Notes under the pieces: model-generated
Database searches by the model: none
Told to the model about the DNA's origin: nothing
Seen by the model: only the letters and a program-made list of their open reading frames with translations
Made by a program: the position numbers and the translations under genes
Shown: positions 1 to 9,642 of the stretch, one piece after another
Layout: each line of letters starts with the position of its first letter
How positions within the stretch are numbered: the stretch's first letter is position 1
NCBI RefSeq assembly: GCF_025165815.1
Contig: NZ_JAFFZE010000022.1
Span: forward strand, 62,001 to 126,000
Reading direction: 5' to 3'
DNA from: Actinophytocola gossypii
Lineage (GTDB): Bacteria; Actinomycetota; Actinomycetes; Mycobacteriales; Pseudonocardiaceae
Length of the DNA: 64,000 nucleotides

Positions 1-1619
1 TGCTCGCTCCAGCCGTCGAACCGGCCGCCCTCGCGCCACACGCGCTCGATGACCCGGCCGACGCGGCGGTCGCCCCGGGACAGCAGGCCCTCGATCAGGC
101 TGGGCTTGCCGTCGTGGTAGCGCATGCCGATGTTGCGGCCGACGCTCCGGTCGGAGTTGACCGCCTCGCGGAGCTTGCGCAGCCGGTCGTCGACGGTGTC
201 CGGGTCGCACTGGGCGGCCCACTGGAACGGGGTGTGCGGCTTGGGCACGAACCCGCCGATGGAGACCGTGCAGCGGATGTCCTTGCGGCCGCTGGCCTCC
301 CGGCCGGCGCGGATGACCTCCTTGGCCATCGCGGCGATCTGCAGGACGTCGTCGTCGGTCTCGGTGGGCAGGCCGCACATGAAGTACAGCTTGACCTGGC
401 GCCAGCCGTTGGCGTAGGCGGCGCTGACCGTGCGGATCAGGTCCTCCTCGGACACCATCTTGTTGATCACGCGCCGGATCCGCTCGCTGCCGCCCTCCGG
501 GGCGAAGGTGAGGCCGGAGCGGCGGCCGTTGCGGGACAGCTCGTTGGCCAGGTCGATGTTGAACGCGTCCACCCGGGTGGACGGCAGCGACAGGCCGGTG
601 TTGGTGCCCTCGTAGCGGTCGGCGAGGCCCTTGGTGACCTCGGCGATCTCGGAGTGGTCCGCGCTGGACAGCGACAGCAGGCCGACCTCTTCGAAGCCAC
701 TGGCGTCGAGGCCGCGCCGGACCATCTCGCCGATTCCCTCGATCGAGCGTTCGCGCACCGGACGGGTGATCATGCCGGCCTGGCAGAACCGGCAGCCGCG
801 GGTGCAGCCGCGGAAGATCTCGACGCTCATCCGCTCGTGCACGCTCTCCGCGAGCGGGACCAGCGGCTGCTTCGGGTAGGGCCAGGCGTCGAGGTCCATG
901 GTGGTGCGCTTGGCGACCCGCTCGGGGATCCGGTCGCGGTTGGGCGTGACGTGCGCGAGGCCGCCGTCGTCGAGGTAGCCGACGTCGTAGAAGCGGGGCA
1001 CGTAGACGCTGCCGGTCTCGGCGAGGCGGGTGAGGATCTCGTCGCGGCCACCCGGGCGGCCCTCGTCCTTCCAGGCGCGGACCAGGTCGGTGATCTCCAG
1101 CACGGCCTCCTCGCCGTCACCGAGGACGGCGGCGTCGAGGAAGTCGGCGATCGGCTCCGGGTTGAACGCGGCGTGACCACCAGCGACCACGATCGGGTGA
1201 TCGTCGGTGCGGTCGGCGGCGTGCAGCGGGATGCCGGCGAGGTCGAGCGCGTTCAGCAGGTTCGTGTAGCCCAGCTCGGTGGCGAAGCTGACGCCGAGCA
1301 GGTCGAACGCGCCGACCGGGCGGTGCCCGTCGACGGTGAACTGGGGGACGTCGTGCTCGCGCATCAGCGCCTCGAGGTCCGGCCAGACCGCGTAGGTGCG
1401 CTCGGCGAGGACGTCGGGGCGCTCGTTGAGCACCTCGTAGAGGATCATGACGCCCTGGTTGGGCAGCCCGACCTCGTACGCGTCGGGGTACATCAGCGCC
1501 CAGCGGACGGTCGTGGCGTCCCAGTCCTTGACGGTCGAGTTGAGCTCCCCGCCTACGTACTGGACCGGCTTGGACACCCTCGGCAACAACGGCTCGAGCC
1601 TGGGAAAGACGGACTCCAT
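1..1619 (-). CDS. TIGR03960-like B12-binding radical SAM protein (3' end outside window)
   Basis: The reading frame runs from an ATG at 1619 to the window edge without a stop, so the C-terminus is missing. A region near codon 263 carries FRGCTRGCRFCQAG, the CxxxCxxC cluster that binds the radical SAM [4Fe-4S] centre. Upstream of it lies a region typical of the N-terminal cobalamin-binding-like part of this family (TIGR03960). The exact reaction of the family is not established. The gene is conserved in actinobacteria near ndk, rne and the ribosomal L21/L27 genes. Here it marks the left chromosomal border of the biosynthetic island. The long plus-strand frame over the same bases is an antisense shadow. 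Confidence 0.88.
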   Translation of the reverse strand, partial: MESVFPRLEPLLPRVSKPVQYVGGELNSTVKDWDATTVRWALMYPDAYEVGLPNQGVMILYEVLNERPDVLAERTYAVWPDLEALMREHDVPQFTVDGHRPVGAFDLLGVSFATELGYTNLLNALDLAGIPLHAADRTDDHPIVVAGGHAAFNPEPIADFLDAAVLGDGEEAVLEITDLVRAWKDEGRPGGRDEILTRLAETGSVYVPRFYDVGYLDDGGLAHVTPNRDRIPERVAKRTTMDLDAWPYPKQPLVPLAESVHERMSVEIFRGCTRGCRFCQAGMITRPVRERSIEGIGEMVRRGLDASGFEEVGLLSLSSADHSEIAEVTKGLADRYEGTNTGLSLPSTRVDAFNIDLANELSRNGRRSGLTFAPEGGSERIRRVINKMVSEEDLIRTVSAAYANGWRQVKLYFMCGLPTETDDDVLQIAAMAKEVIRAGREASGRKDIRCTVSIGGFVPKPHTPFQWAAQCDPDTVDDRLRKLREAVNSDRSVGRNIGMRYHDGKPSLIEGLLSRGDRRVGRVIERVWREGGRFDGWSE

Positions 1620-1701
1620 AATGTCGTCGAGCCTAACCCGCCCGGGTGGCCGGGGCTGGTGCGGTGGCGGGGCAGCGCGCGGAGCAGGGGACCGATCCGG
1701 G

Positions 1702-1890
1702 TCACGCGGCGCGCCGCACCGCCTCCTCGGCGGCGATCTCGGCCAGCAGGTCGCTCCACACCAGGCCGCGCGCCAACTGCGGCGCCCCCTCCGGCCGCTC
1801 GCTGAACAGCACCCCGGTCTCGTCGTCGGCCACCGGCCACACCGGTCGACGGACGTCTCGCGGCCGGTTGGGGTCCGGGTGGTTCGTCAT
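1702..1890 (-). CDS. Small hypothetical protein, 62 aa
   Basis: A 62-residue frame begins MTNHPDPNRPRD and ends in an acidic/alanine-rich helix (LLAEIAAEEAVRRAA). A GGAGG sits seven bases before the ATG, so I take this start and not the longer upstream one. It lies 82 bases upstream of the radical SAM gene in the same direction and may be its operon partner. No family is recognised and no signal peptide or membrane segment is visible. It is the last gene on this side before the cluster begins. Confidence 0.6.
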   Translation of the reverse strand: MTNHPDPNRPRDVRRPVWPVADDETGVLFSERPEGAPQLARGLVWSDLLAEIAAEEAVRRAA

Positions 1891-2131
1891 CTGCCCCTCC
1901 CACGGGTGATCGGTTCTGGCTCCCCAGACTGGCACCCGTCGCGCGACAAATCTTCTCCCGAAATGCGTAGCCGGAAAACACCGCCCGCAATTCTTCCAAA
2001 ATGCCCGACCTACCCGAAGAGAGCACGAATTCACGCGGGCAGGCCGGTCCGCGGCCCGTAACATCGCACTCGCCAGTACCGGCTACGGGCTTTTACAGCT
2101 TCCCAGCCTTGAACATATTTTGGAGACGCCA
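1891..2131. promoter_or_regulatory. Divergent intergenic region at the left cluster border
   Basis: These 241 bases separate the minus-strand 62-aa/radical SAM pair from the first plus-strand cluster gene. The stretch at about 1945-2120 is clearly more AT-rich than its surroundings, as expected for promoters facing both ways or for an island junction. I saw no confident -35/-10 pair, direct repeat or integrase attachment core. No open frame in it is convincing. Confidence 0.45.
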
Positions 2132-3376
2132 ATGGAAAAGCGCTGCCCCGTCGCACTGGATCCCACCGGCCGCGACATCCACGCCGAGGCCAGCGAGCTG
2201 CGCAAGCTCGGTCCGGCTACCCAGGTGTTGCTGCCCGGCAACGTCGTGGCCTGGTCGGTCAACAGTCACGACGTGATCAAACAGCTGCTCACCGACCCCC
2301 GCGTCACCAAGAGCGCCCGCAACCACTGGCCTGCGTTCATCAACGGTGAGATCCCACCGAACTGGGAGATGATCAGCTGGGTCGCCATGGACAACATGGT
2401 GACCGCGTACGGCAAGGACCACGTCCGGTTGCGCCGGCTGGTCGGCAAGGCCTTCACCCCGCGGCGCACCGAAGCGTTCCGCCCGCGCATCGAGCGGCTG
2501 ACCGAGGAGCTGCTCGACGGACTGTCCACCGCGGGCCCGGACGAGGTCGTCGACCTGCGGGAGCGGTTCGCCTATCCGCTGCCAGCCATGCTGGTCGCCG
2601 ACATGATCGGCATGTCCGAGCCGGCCAGGGCGGCGACGGCCAAGGTCATCGACATGATGGTCGACACGACGGTCACCCCGGAACAGGCCCAGCAGGTCCT
2701 GGCCGGCTGGCGCGGCGCGATGGGCGAGCTGATCGCGGACAAGCGCCGCGAACCGGGCGAGGACATCACCAGCGACCTGATCGCCGCGCGGGACGAGGAC
2801 GGCTCGCGGCTGAGCGAGAACGAGCTGACCGACACGATCTTCGCGATCCTCGGCGCCGGCTCGGAGACGACGATCAACTTCTTCGACAACGCGATCACCG
2901 CGCTGCTGTCCGACCCGACCCAGCGAGAGCTCGTGCTGTCCGGCGTCGCGAGCTGGGACGACGTGATCGACGAGACACTGCGCGTCGAGTCACCGCTCGC
3001 CCACCTGCCGCTGCGCTACGCGGTGACCGACATCGAACTCGACGGGGTGACGATTCCCCAGGGTGACCCGATCCTGGTCAACTACAGCGCGGTCGGCCGC
3101 GACCCGGCCCGCCACGGCGACACCGCGTGCACCTTCGACCTGACCCGCGAGGACAAGGGGCACCTGTCCTTCGGCGTCGGGCCGCACTTCTGCCTCGGGG
3201 CCGGCATCGCCCGGCTCGTCGCGAAGACCGGCCTGTCCCGGCTGTTCACCCGCTTCCCGAACATCGCGCTGGCCGTGGACCGCACGGAGTTGGTTCCGCT
3301 GCCGACATTCATCATGAACGGACACCGCAGCCTGCCGGTCCGGCCGGGCGCCGCCGCCACCGCCAAGGCGGCCTGA
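2132..3376 (+). CDS. Cytochrome P450
   Basis: This is a 414-residue bacterial class I P450. It has the I-helix oxygen-activation motif AGSETT, the K-helix ExxR as ETLR, and the haem loop [10 protein letters not shown] with the thiolate cysteine. The length is normal. I chose the ATG at 2132 because GGAGA lies five bases upstream; the frame also offers a TTG four codons earlier. It is a soluble enzyme needing ferredoxin and ferredoxin reductase, neither of which is encoded nearby. The next gene, a methyltransferase, starts two bases after its stop, so the pair probably hydroxylates and then methylates the same intermediate. The substrate is not readable from sequence. Confidence 0.93.
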   Translation: MEKRCPVALDPTGRDIHAEASELRKLGPATQVLLPGNVVAWSVNSHDVIKQLLTDPRVTKSARNHWPAFINGEIPPNWEMISWVAMDNMVTAYGKDHVRLRRLVGKAFTPRRTEAFRPRIERLTEELLDGLSTAGPDEVVDLRERFAYPLPAMLVADMIGMSEPARAATAKVIDMMVDTTVTPEQAQQVLAGWRGAMGELIADKRREPGEDITSDLIAARDEDGSRLSENELTDTIFAILGAGSETTINFFDNAITALLSDPTQRELVLSGVASWDDVIDETLRVESPLAHLPLRYAVTDIELDGVTIPQGDPILVNYSAVGRDPARHGDTACTFDLTREDKGHLSFGVGPHFCLGAGIARLVAKTGLSRLFTRFPNIALAVDRTELVPLPTFIMNGHRSLPVRPGAAATAKAA

Positions 3377-3378
3377 CC

Positions 3379-4209
3379 ATGACCGAGGTAGTTCCTGACG
3401 CGGCCGAGATCGGCCGGCATTACGACAAGTCATCACCTGTCGGTGACGAGTTTCGCGACGGCCAGCTGCACATGTGGTACTACTACGATCGCGATGACGA
3501 GGCCGCGCCGGAAGTGGCGACCAACCGCATAACCCGCAAGGTCGTCGAGGCACTCGGTCTACGGGCCGGAGAGAAGGTGCTGGACGCCGGCTGCGGACCC
3601 GGTACTCCGGCGCTGTACGTCGCCGAGAACTTCGGCGCCGACGTCACCGGAATCACCGTCAGCAATGTCGAGGTCGAGCGGGCGACACGACGTGCGGAAG
3701 CGCGTGGCACCGCGGACCTGACCCGTTTCCAGTACGGCGACTTCATGGCGCTGGACTTCCCGGACCGCGCGTTCGACGCGGTGCTCGCCATCGAGTCGCT
3801 GCAGAACGCTCCCGACCTCGCACAGGTCCTTCGGGAGCTGTTCCGCGTCCTGCGACCGGGCGGCCGGATAGCCTTCTCCGACTTCAGCCTCGAGGAGCCG
3901 GACGAGCAGGGTCGAGTCGCGGCCTTCATGTCCGCGCTCCGACTGCACACCCTGCCGACCACCAGCGAATGGTTGGGACACCTCCGCGCCGCGGGCTTCG
4001 AGATCGAGGAGTACACCCAGTGCGGGCCGCGCACGTACGGCAGGAACGGGAACTACACGATGGCCGCGATGGCCAAATGGGAAGAAGTCGCCAACAAGGT
4101 CGGCGAGACGACGGTCACCGAGTTCTCGCAGGTGCACAACGGGTTCTTCAAGCCGCGCCGGAACCAGATCGGCTACGTGATCGCCGCGGCCCGCCGGCCG
4201 TACCGTTGA
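3379..4209 (+). CDS. SAM-dependent class I methyltransferase
   Basis: This 276-residue enzyme has the SAM-binding motif I VLDAGCGPG near residue 70, followed by a post-motif acidic region and LRPGG after strand 5. The overall pattern (N-terminal YYYD segment, then the Rossmann fold) fits the UbiE-like small-molecule O- or C-methyltransferases of antibiotic clusters, such as RebM and the rifamycin Orf14 type. It begins two bases after the P450 stop and so is almost certainly translated from the same message. Its acceptor is unknown; the paired P450 suggests a freshly introduced hydroxyl. Confidence 0.88.
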   Translation: MTEVVPDAAEIGRHYDKSSPVGDEFRDGQLHMWYYYDRDDEAAPEVATNRITRKVVEALGLRAGEKVLDAGCGPGTPALYVAENFGADVTGITVSNVEVERATRRAEARGTADLTRFQYGDFMALDFPDRAFDAVLAIESLQNAPDLAQVLRELFRVLRPGGRIAFSDFSLEEPDEQGRVAAFMSALRLHTLPTTSEWLGHLRAAGFEIEEYTQCGPRTYGRNGNYTMAAMAKWEEVANKVGETTVTEFSQVHNGFFKPRRNQIGYVIAAARRPYR

Positions 4210-4227
4210 CCAGGAACCACCGCACGT

Positions 4228-4272
4228 CGAACGGGCCAGATCAGCGGCACAGCCACTGATCTGGCCCGTTCG
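4228..4272. terminator. Bidirectional hairpin terminator
   Basis: A perfect 17-base inverted repeat (arms 4228-4244 and 4256-4272, 11-base loop) lies between two converging genes, the methyltransferase and the alpha/beta hydrolase. A G+C-rich stem in this position without a long T-run is usual for actinobacterial terminators. Confidence 0.75.
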
Positions 4273-4285
4273 GCGAGCCCACGAG

Positions 4286-5104
4286 TCATGCCGCCTTCTT
4301 GTCGACCTTCGCGTCGGCGAAGAAGTCGATCAGCACCGGGGCCAGGGCAGCCGCCTTCACGATGTGGTTCTGTCCCGGGAGCATGTGCAGACGCGCGTTC
4401 GGCAACACCGTCGCGACGGACTCGACCGAGTTCTTCATCCACAGCGGGCTCTTGGTACCGCCGACGACCAGCGTCGGCGCCGCCACGTCCCACCGGCCAG
4501 GAGCCAGCGGCCGGCCGGACTGGCCGTCGCCGAGCACCGCGGTCTCGTACTGCACGGTGTGCGCGAGGCCCTTGAGCGCCTTCCACACCGGCATCAACCG
4601 CATCATGAACACGCCGAACGCCGGCACGCCCGCGGCCTTGGTCATGAACAGCTTCACCAGCGCGCCCCGGTCGTCCGCGGCCGTCAGCGCGGCGACCTGC
4701 TCCGCGTAGTCGGCCGAGAGCGGCGCACGGTTGTCGTCGACGACGAACGGCGGTTCGAACACCGCCAGCCTCGTCACCGGCAGTCCGGCCGCGGCCGCCT
4801 CGATCGCCAGCACCGCGCCGGAGGAGATGCCGTACAGGAACGCCGACCCGCCGGCGGCCTCGATGACCGCCCGCACGTCCTCGATCTCCCGCTGCACCGC
4901 ATAGGGCTGGGTGTCGCCGCTGTCGCCTCGACCACGGCGGTCATAGGTGTAGACGGTGAAGTGCGGGGCGAGCAGCGGCACCAGCGACTCGTTCGGACCG
5001 AAGCTACGGTGCCCGAACGCGCCGTCGACGAGGACGATGGCCGGGCCGGAGCCGGTACGGGAATAAGCGATGGGAGTTCCGTCTGCGGAGATTGCCTTTT
5101 CCAT
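4286..5104 (-). CDS. Alpha/beta-fold hydrolase
   Basis: A 272-residue soluble hydrolase. The nucleophile elbow reads GISSG (Ser), and the catalytic histidine is likely in GQNHIV near the C-terminus. The early LVDGAFG segment forms the oxyanion side. I start it at MEKAIS (5104), where the fold begins; the upstream extension has no domain. A GAAAG-type ribosome site precedes it. Such enzymes in clusters serve as thioesterases, esterases or resistance hydrolases. It is the last of three minus-strand genes (MMPL exporter, HxlR regulator, hydrolase), so it may be co-expressed with export. The substrate is unknown. Confidence 0.85.
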   Translation of the reverse strand: MEKAISADGTPIAYSRTGSGPAIVLVDGAFGHRSFGPNESLVPLLAPHFTVYTYDRRGRGDSGDTQPYAVQREIEDVRAVIEAAGGSAFLYGISSGAVLAIEAAAAGLPVTRLAVFEPPFVVDDNRAPLSADYAEQVAALTAADDRGALVKLFMTKAAGVPAFGVFMMRLMPVWKALKGLAHTVQYETAVLGDGQSGRPLAPGRWDVAAPTLVVGGTKSPLWMKNSVESVATVLPNARLHMLPGQNHIVKAAALAPVLIDFFADAKVDKKAA

Positions 5105-5234
5105 GTCAGTTCTTTCTGTCGGTCGGTCAGAGCGTATCGAGTCGGGGGTAATCGGTGGATGGCGTTCCTCCTTCCGGCCGATCATCGCGCCAAGGGTCCA
5201 GCACGATGCCGTCCGCGTCATCTCCCAACGTGCG

Positions 5235-5915
5235 CTATACGGTGTGCGGTACCACCGGCGCGGTCGGGATGACGAACAACTCGGTGAACCTGGCCAGCAG
5301 TGCGGAGTCGCCCCGCACCCGCACGAGCCCGCTCGCCAGGGCCTCTTCCGCCGTGATCTCCCCGGCGTACATCGGCTTGATGTTGCCGAGCGCCTCGATC
5401 ACCAGGTCCGCGTCCGGACAGGGGCCCTCGGCGACCGTCAGCTCGCCGTCGTCGACGATCGCGTGCACGACCGTCGCACCGAAGTGGATCTCGTAGGTCA
5501 CCCGCAGCCAGTGCGCCGCCTCCTGGCGGAACATCGTGTACAGCGACAGGATCGCGATGTCGAGCGAGAACGTGTCTCCCTCGGCCGGCTCGCCGAGCGA
5601 CCGGGCCCCCCACAGCCCGAACCGCACCACGATCTCGTCGAGCTCCTTGCCGTACTCGGTCAGCTCGTAGACCTCGCCGGCGGTGTCCTCACCGGCGAGG
5701 CCCCGCGCCGGCCGCACGACGCCGCCGGTCGCCAGCTCACGCAAGCGCGCCGACAAGGTCTCCGCCGGCACGCGTGGCAGTGTCCGGTGCAGCTGGTCGA
5801 CACTTTTCGGCCCGAGCAACAGGTCACGCACGACGAGCATGGCCCACGGCTCGCCGACGAGTTCCATCGCGCGGGCGAGACCACAGAACTGCCCGTACCT
5901 CATGGGGGTAACCAT
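5235..5915 (-). CDS. HxlR-type winged-helix regulator with C-terminal SCP2-like domain
   Basis: 226 residues. The N-terminal part (YGQFCGLARAMELVGEPW, then RDLLLGPKSVDQL) is the HxlR winged helix. The C-terminal half resembles the SCP2 sterol-carrier fold that often follows it and may sense a hydrophobic ligand. The start at 5915 has AGGAG upstream. The gene lies between the MMPL exporter and a hydrolase, so a ligand-responsive control of export is likely. A clear paralogue sits at 46174-46971, near the other end of the cluster. Confidence 0.85.
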   Translation of the reverse strand: MVTPMRYGQFCGLARAMELVGEPWAMLVVRDLLLGPKSVDQLHRTLPRVPAETLSARLRELATGGVVRPARGLAGEDTAGEVYELTEYGKELDEIVVRFGLWGARSLGEPAEGDTFSLDIAILSLYTMFRQEAAHWLRVTYEIHFGATVVHAIVDDGELTVAEGPCPDADLVIEALGNIKPMYAGEITAEEALASGLVRVRGDSALLARFTELFVIPTAPVVPHTV

Positions 5916-6008
5916 CGTCGCTCCTCGCTTCCACGTCCGAACGGTTCCAGCGTGGCAAGGGGTGGATGGTTCGTCTTCTCCATCCATGCCTGGTATCCGC
6001 GGGATCAC

Positions 6009-8120
6009 TCACCGGGTCAACGCTGGCTCACGACCGGCGTGCTCGGACCCGGAGACGTCCTTCTTGCGCGCCAACTCGCTCGGCCACCACATCCACCGGC
6101 CGAGATCCAGGCTCAATCCGGTCACCAGGATCGACCGCACGACGAACGTGTCGATCAGCACGCCGAGTGCCACCGCGAAGCCGAGTTCGGCGAAGAACAC
6201 CAGCGGCATGGACGCGAGCGCGGCGAACGTGCCGGCCATCACCAGACCGGCCGAGGTGATCACCCGGCCGGTGGTGGCGAGGCCGGTGAGCGCCCCGGAC
6301 GTCGGCCCGCCGAGCTGGGTCTCCTCGCGCACCCGGTGCATCAGGAAGATGTTGTAGTCGATCCCGAGCGCGACCAGCCAGATGAAGGCCAGCAGCGGGA
6401 ACGACGAGTCGACACCGGCGAAGCCGAACACGTTCTCGAACACCACCGCGCTGATGCCGAGCGCCGCGCCGAAGGACAACACCACGGTCGCCACGAGCAC
6501 CAGCGGCGCCACGATCGCCCGCAGCAGGAACCCGAGCACGAGCAGCACCACGACGAGCACCAGTGGGATGATCAGCCGGTTGTCGTGCTGGTTCGCGTTG
6601 GTGAGATCGATCTGGGTCGCGGTGTACCCGCCGACCCTGGCGTCCGCGCCCTCGATCGAGTCCAGCTCGGCGCGCAGCGTCTCCACCGCGGCCTTCGCAC
6701 TGTCGCTGTCCGGGTGCTCGGTGAGCGAGCCCGTCAACTGGACCAGTCCGTCGGCCACCACCGGGTCCGAGACCTCGGCGATGCCCTCCGTGCCGGTCAG
6801 CGTCTGCTCGACCCGCGCGGCGCTCGCCTCGTCGGCGACCACCACGACCGGCTGGCCGTTGCCGCCGTCGAAGTGCCGGCCGAGTACCTCCTGGCCGACG
6901 ATCGAGTCCGGCTTGCCGACGAACCCGTCCGCGGCGGAGAGACCGCCGGCGTTCAGCGAGGTCACACCGATCGTCAGCACCGCGAGCACGCCGGCGGTGC
7001 CGATCCAGACCGTGCGGGGCCGCCGAGCGATGCTGGCGCCGAGGCGCGCCCAGCGGTTGTTGGCCGCCGCCTCTGGCACGCCGATCTTGGGCTTCTTGGG
7101 CCAGAACACCCACCGCCCGACGATCACCAGCAGCGCGGGCAGCAGGGTCAGCATCGCGAGGAGTCCGACGGCGATGCCGATCGCGACCACCGGACCGAGG
7201 CTCGCGGTGGAGCTCATGTCCGCGAACGTCAGGCACAACATGGCGATCACGACGGTCGCGGCGCTCGCGACGATGGCGGGGGTCGCCCGACGCAGCGCGA
7301 CACCCATCGCCACGTGTCGGTCGGCGGTGCGGGTCAACTCCTCGCGGTACCGGGCGATCAGCAGGAGCGCGTAGTCGGTTCCGGCACCGAGCACCAGCAC
7401 CATGAGGATGGACGCGCCCTGGCCGGTGACCGTCAGTCCGTCGCCCCGGGCCAGGCCGTAGATGACCGCCTGCGCGATCGTCAGCGCCGCGCCGGCGGAC
7501 AGCACCGGCAGCAGCCACAGCACCGGGCTGCGGTAGGCGAACAGCAAGATCCCCACGATGATCAGAACGGTGATGAACATCAGCGAGAAGTCCGCGCCCT
7601 CGAACACGGAGGACTGATCGGCCGAGATGCCAACGGGGCCGGTGATGTGCGTGGCGAGCCCGTCGCCGCCCTCACCGACGATCCCGCGCATCTCGTCCAC
7701 GCGGGTGGCCGTCTTCGCCCAGCCGTCGTCGCCCATCTCGACCGGCACCACGAGCTGAAGTGCTTCGCCGTCCTCGGCCGGGATCGGCCCGACGACCTCG
7801 CCGGTCACGCCGTCGACGCCGGCCAACCGGTCCGCGAACGCGGCGACCGTGGCCTCGTCCGCCGAGGTGATCCCGGCCGACCGCTCGAACACGATGATCG
7901 CGGGCGCGGTCTCGGTCGTCTGGAACCTCTCCTGCAGCTCGTACACCTGCGTGGACTCCGCGTCGGAAGGCAGCCACTCCGCGGTGTCGTTCTTCTGCAC
8001 GCCGGTGAGCTTTCCGGCCAGTGGACCAGCCAGCATCAACAGGACCAGCCACGCCCCGACCACGACCCACTTGGTCCATCGTCCACAGACGAGCCGACCT
8101 ATTCCCGTTACCCGTTCCAT
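6009..8120 (-). CDS. MMPL-family transporter
   Basis: 703 residues with the MMPL/RND layout: one N-terminal membrane helix, a soluble porter-like domain (about residues 45-190), a five-to-six-helix bundle, a second soluble domain, then a second helix bundle. Characteristic transmembrane charges appear in GAGTDYALLLIARYREE and GIDYNIFLMHRVREE, the proton-relay motifs of the two halves. AGGAG lies seven bases before the ATG at 8120. MMPL proteins export lipids, siderophores and antibiotics using the proton gradient, so a role in product export or self-resistance is inferred from its position. Confidence 0.92.
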   Translation of the reverse strand: MERVTGIGRLVCGRWTKWVVVGAWLVLLMLAGPLAGKLTGVQKNDTAEWLPSDAESTQVYELQERFQTTETAPAIIVFERSAGITSADEATVAAFADRLAGVDGVTGEVVGPIPAEDGEALQLVVPVEMGDDGWAKTATRVDEMRGIVGEGGDGLATHITGPVGISADQSSVFEGADFSLMFITVLIIVGILLFAYRSPVLWLLPVLSAGAALTIAQAVIYGLARGDGLTVTGQGASILMVLVLGAGTDYALLLIARYREELTRTADRHVAMGVALRRATPAIVASAATVVIAMLCLTFADMSSTASLGPVVAIGIAVGLLAMLTLLPALLVIVGRWVFWPKKPKIGVPEAAANNRWARLGASIARRPRTVWIGTAGVLAVLTIGVTSLNAGGLSAADGFVGKPDSIVGQEVLGRHFDGGNGQPVVVVADEASAARVEQTLTGTEGIAEVSDPVVADGLVQLTGSLTEHPDSDSAKAAVETLRAELDSIEGADARVGGYTATQIDLTNANQHDNRLIIPLVLVVVLLVLGFLLRAIVAPLVLVATVVLSFGAALGISAVVFENVFGFAGVDSSFPLLAFIWLVALGIDYNIFLMHRVREETQLGGPTSGALTGLATTGRVITSAGLVMAGTFAALASMPLVFFAELGFAVALGVLIDTFVVRSILVTGLSLDLGRWMWWPSELARKKDVSGSEHAGREPALTR

Positions 8121-8314
8121 AGAGATCTCCTGGCTCAGCAATAGCGCAAATTCGACTCGACGTCGCCCACATACTCCCAGCGACCGGACGGCCACACTTC
8201 TCCTGAGGTGCGGCATCCACCACGGGAACAGGCGGCGTCAGCACCTTGGGAGATGCCTGGGGCTACACCCGCGTAAACACTGATCGAGAACTTGAGCCCG
8301 AGGAAGGAACGCAC
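8121..8314. promoter_or_regulatory. Divergent promoter region between exporter and acyltransferase genes
   Basis: 194 bases separate the outward-facing MMPL exporter and acyltransferase genes and must hold both promoters. I saw no convincing palindrome. An HxlR-type regulator is encoded two genes to the left and could act here. Confidence 0.4.
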
Positions 8315-9607
8315 ATGACGGCTCTCTCGACCAACAATGCCCGTGCTGAGCGGTCCAACAAAGAACGGATCCCTGTTTTCGACGGGATACGCGGGCTAAG
8401 CGCGTCTCTGGTGATCGTGGCTCACGTCGCGTTCGCGACAATTGTCCTGTCGTCGGCGGCGGGACCACCGAGAGAAGGATTCTGGTCCATCATCGCCGCG
8501 GGGAACGACCTCGCGATCGGTCCGTTCTTCGTCATGTCGGGGCTCTTCCTGTACCGGCCGTTCGTGCGGTACACGATGGCCGGCGACAAGTACCCGCACC
8601 TCGGCAAGTTCTTCGCCCGCCGCGCCGCCCGGCTGTTACCGGCGGTCTGGCTGCTGGCGGCGGTGAGCCTCGTCGCGCTGAACTGGTCGAGCATCCAGGG
8701 CTTCTGGTACGTGGTGCGGCCGTTCCTGCTGATGCAGGTCTACGACTACACCTACTACGCCGGCATGGACGTGGCCTGGACCGTGCCGACCGAGGCGCAG
8801 TTCTACCTCGCACTGCCGCTGCTCGCGTGGATCGGTCACCTGTTCGCCAAAGGCGCTGACACGCCCAGGAAGAAGGCCCGCAGGATGATCGCGCCGCTCC
8901 TGGCGCTGATCCCGATCCAGCTCGCCTGGGTGGCCTATGTGCACATCGCCTTCGACCCGTGGCCGCCGCAGTACTTCTACCCGCTGGGCATGACCGGCGT
9001 GCTGACGATCGGCATGGCGTTCGCCGTGTGGAACGTGCTCGCCGAGCTGTCGCCGCAGGACACGCCCCGCTCGTTCGGTTTCGCCCGCCGGCACCCGAAC
9101 CTGCTCTGGGCCGGCCTGCTCGTGGTCTTCGCGATCAACTGCCTCAAGCCGTTCGCCACCCCGGGCACCGCCGACTGGGTCTCCGCCGAGGCGGCGGTCA
9201 CCCACTCGATCCTGTTCCTGCTGTTCTCCTACCTCGTGATGCTGCCGCTGGTCGTTCCGGGCGCGGCCTCCAAGTTGATGAAGGTCGTGCTGGCCAACCC
9301 GGTCTCGCGATACCTCGGACGCATCTCCTACGGCCTCTACCTGTGGCACTTCCCGGTCATGTACGTGGTGTTCGGCAGCGGCTCCCTGTTCGAGGAGACC
9401 TACCTGCCGGTGCAGACGCTGCTCGGCAAGTTCGGGTTCTGGGAGCTGTTCGTCCTGACCTTCCTGGGCACCCTCGCCGTCGCCTCGGTCAGCTACTGGC
9501 TCGTCGAGCGCCCGATCGTCAACTGGGTCCAGCGGAAGACCGCCACCAGGAAGCGGGTCGACGACAACTTCATCCCGCCCAGCCAGCCCGCGCTCACCAG
9601 CGTATGA
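8315..9607 (+). CDS. Integral-membrane acyltransferase 3 family protein (OafA/YrhL type)
   Basis: 430 residues with about ten hydrophobic helices. The first holds FDGIRGLSASLVIVAHVAF, whose R-x10-H pattern is the family signature, and GRISYGLYLWHFPV near the C-terminus is another. AGGAAGGAAC precedes the ATG. Family members transfer acyl groups from CoA or lipid donors onto sugars or antibiotics at the membrane. It heads the plus-strand run that includes two ligases and the ADIC cassette, so it may transfer the activated aromatic acid. Leucine codon 108 (8636-8638) is the rare TTA, suggesting dependence on the bldA tRNA in hosts that use that switch. Confidence 0.88.
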   Translation: MTALSTNNARAERSNKERIPVFDGIRGLSASLVIVAHVAFATIVLSSAAGPPREGFWSIIAAGNDLAIGPFFVMSGLFLYRPFVRYTMAGDKYPHLGKFFARRAARLLPAVWLLAAVSLVALNWSSIQGFWYVVRPFLLMQVYDYTYYAGMDVAWTVPTEAQFYLALPLLAWIGHLFAKGADTPRKKARRMIAPLLALIPIQLAWVAYVHIAFDPWPPQYFYPLGMTGVLTIGMAFAVWNVLAELSPQDTPRSFGFARRHPNLLWAGLLVVFAINCLKPFATPGTADWVSAEAAVTHSILFLLFSYLVMLPLVVPGAASKLMKVVLANPVSRYLGRISYGLYLWHFPVMYVVFGSGSLFEETYLPVQTLLGKFGFWELFVLTFLGTLAVASVSYWLVERPIVNWVQRKTATRKRVDDNFIPPSQPALTSV

Positions 9608-9642
9608 GCCTCGTCACCCCGGACCACAAAGGAGGGTCTTCG

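Noticed and set aside
114-1805. Long plus-strand reading frame opposite the radical SAM gene
   Set aside because: It is the antisense shadow of a gene with a clear CxxxCxxC motif; GC-rich third positions create such frames. It has no domain or ribosome site.
5070-8144. 1024-codon plus-strand frame across the HxlR and MMPL genes
   Set aside because: The composition is His/Arg/Gln-rich low-complexity shadow sequence, and the minus strand encodes two complete recognisable proteins over the same bases.
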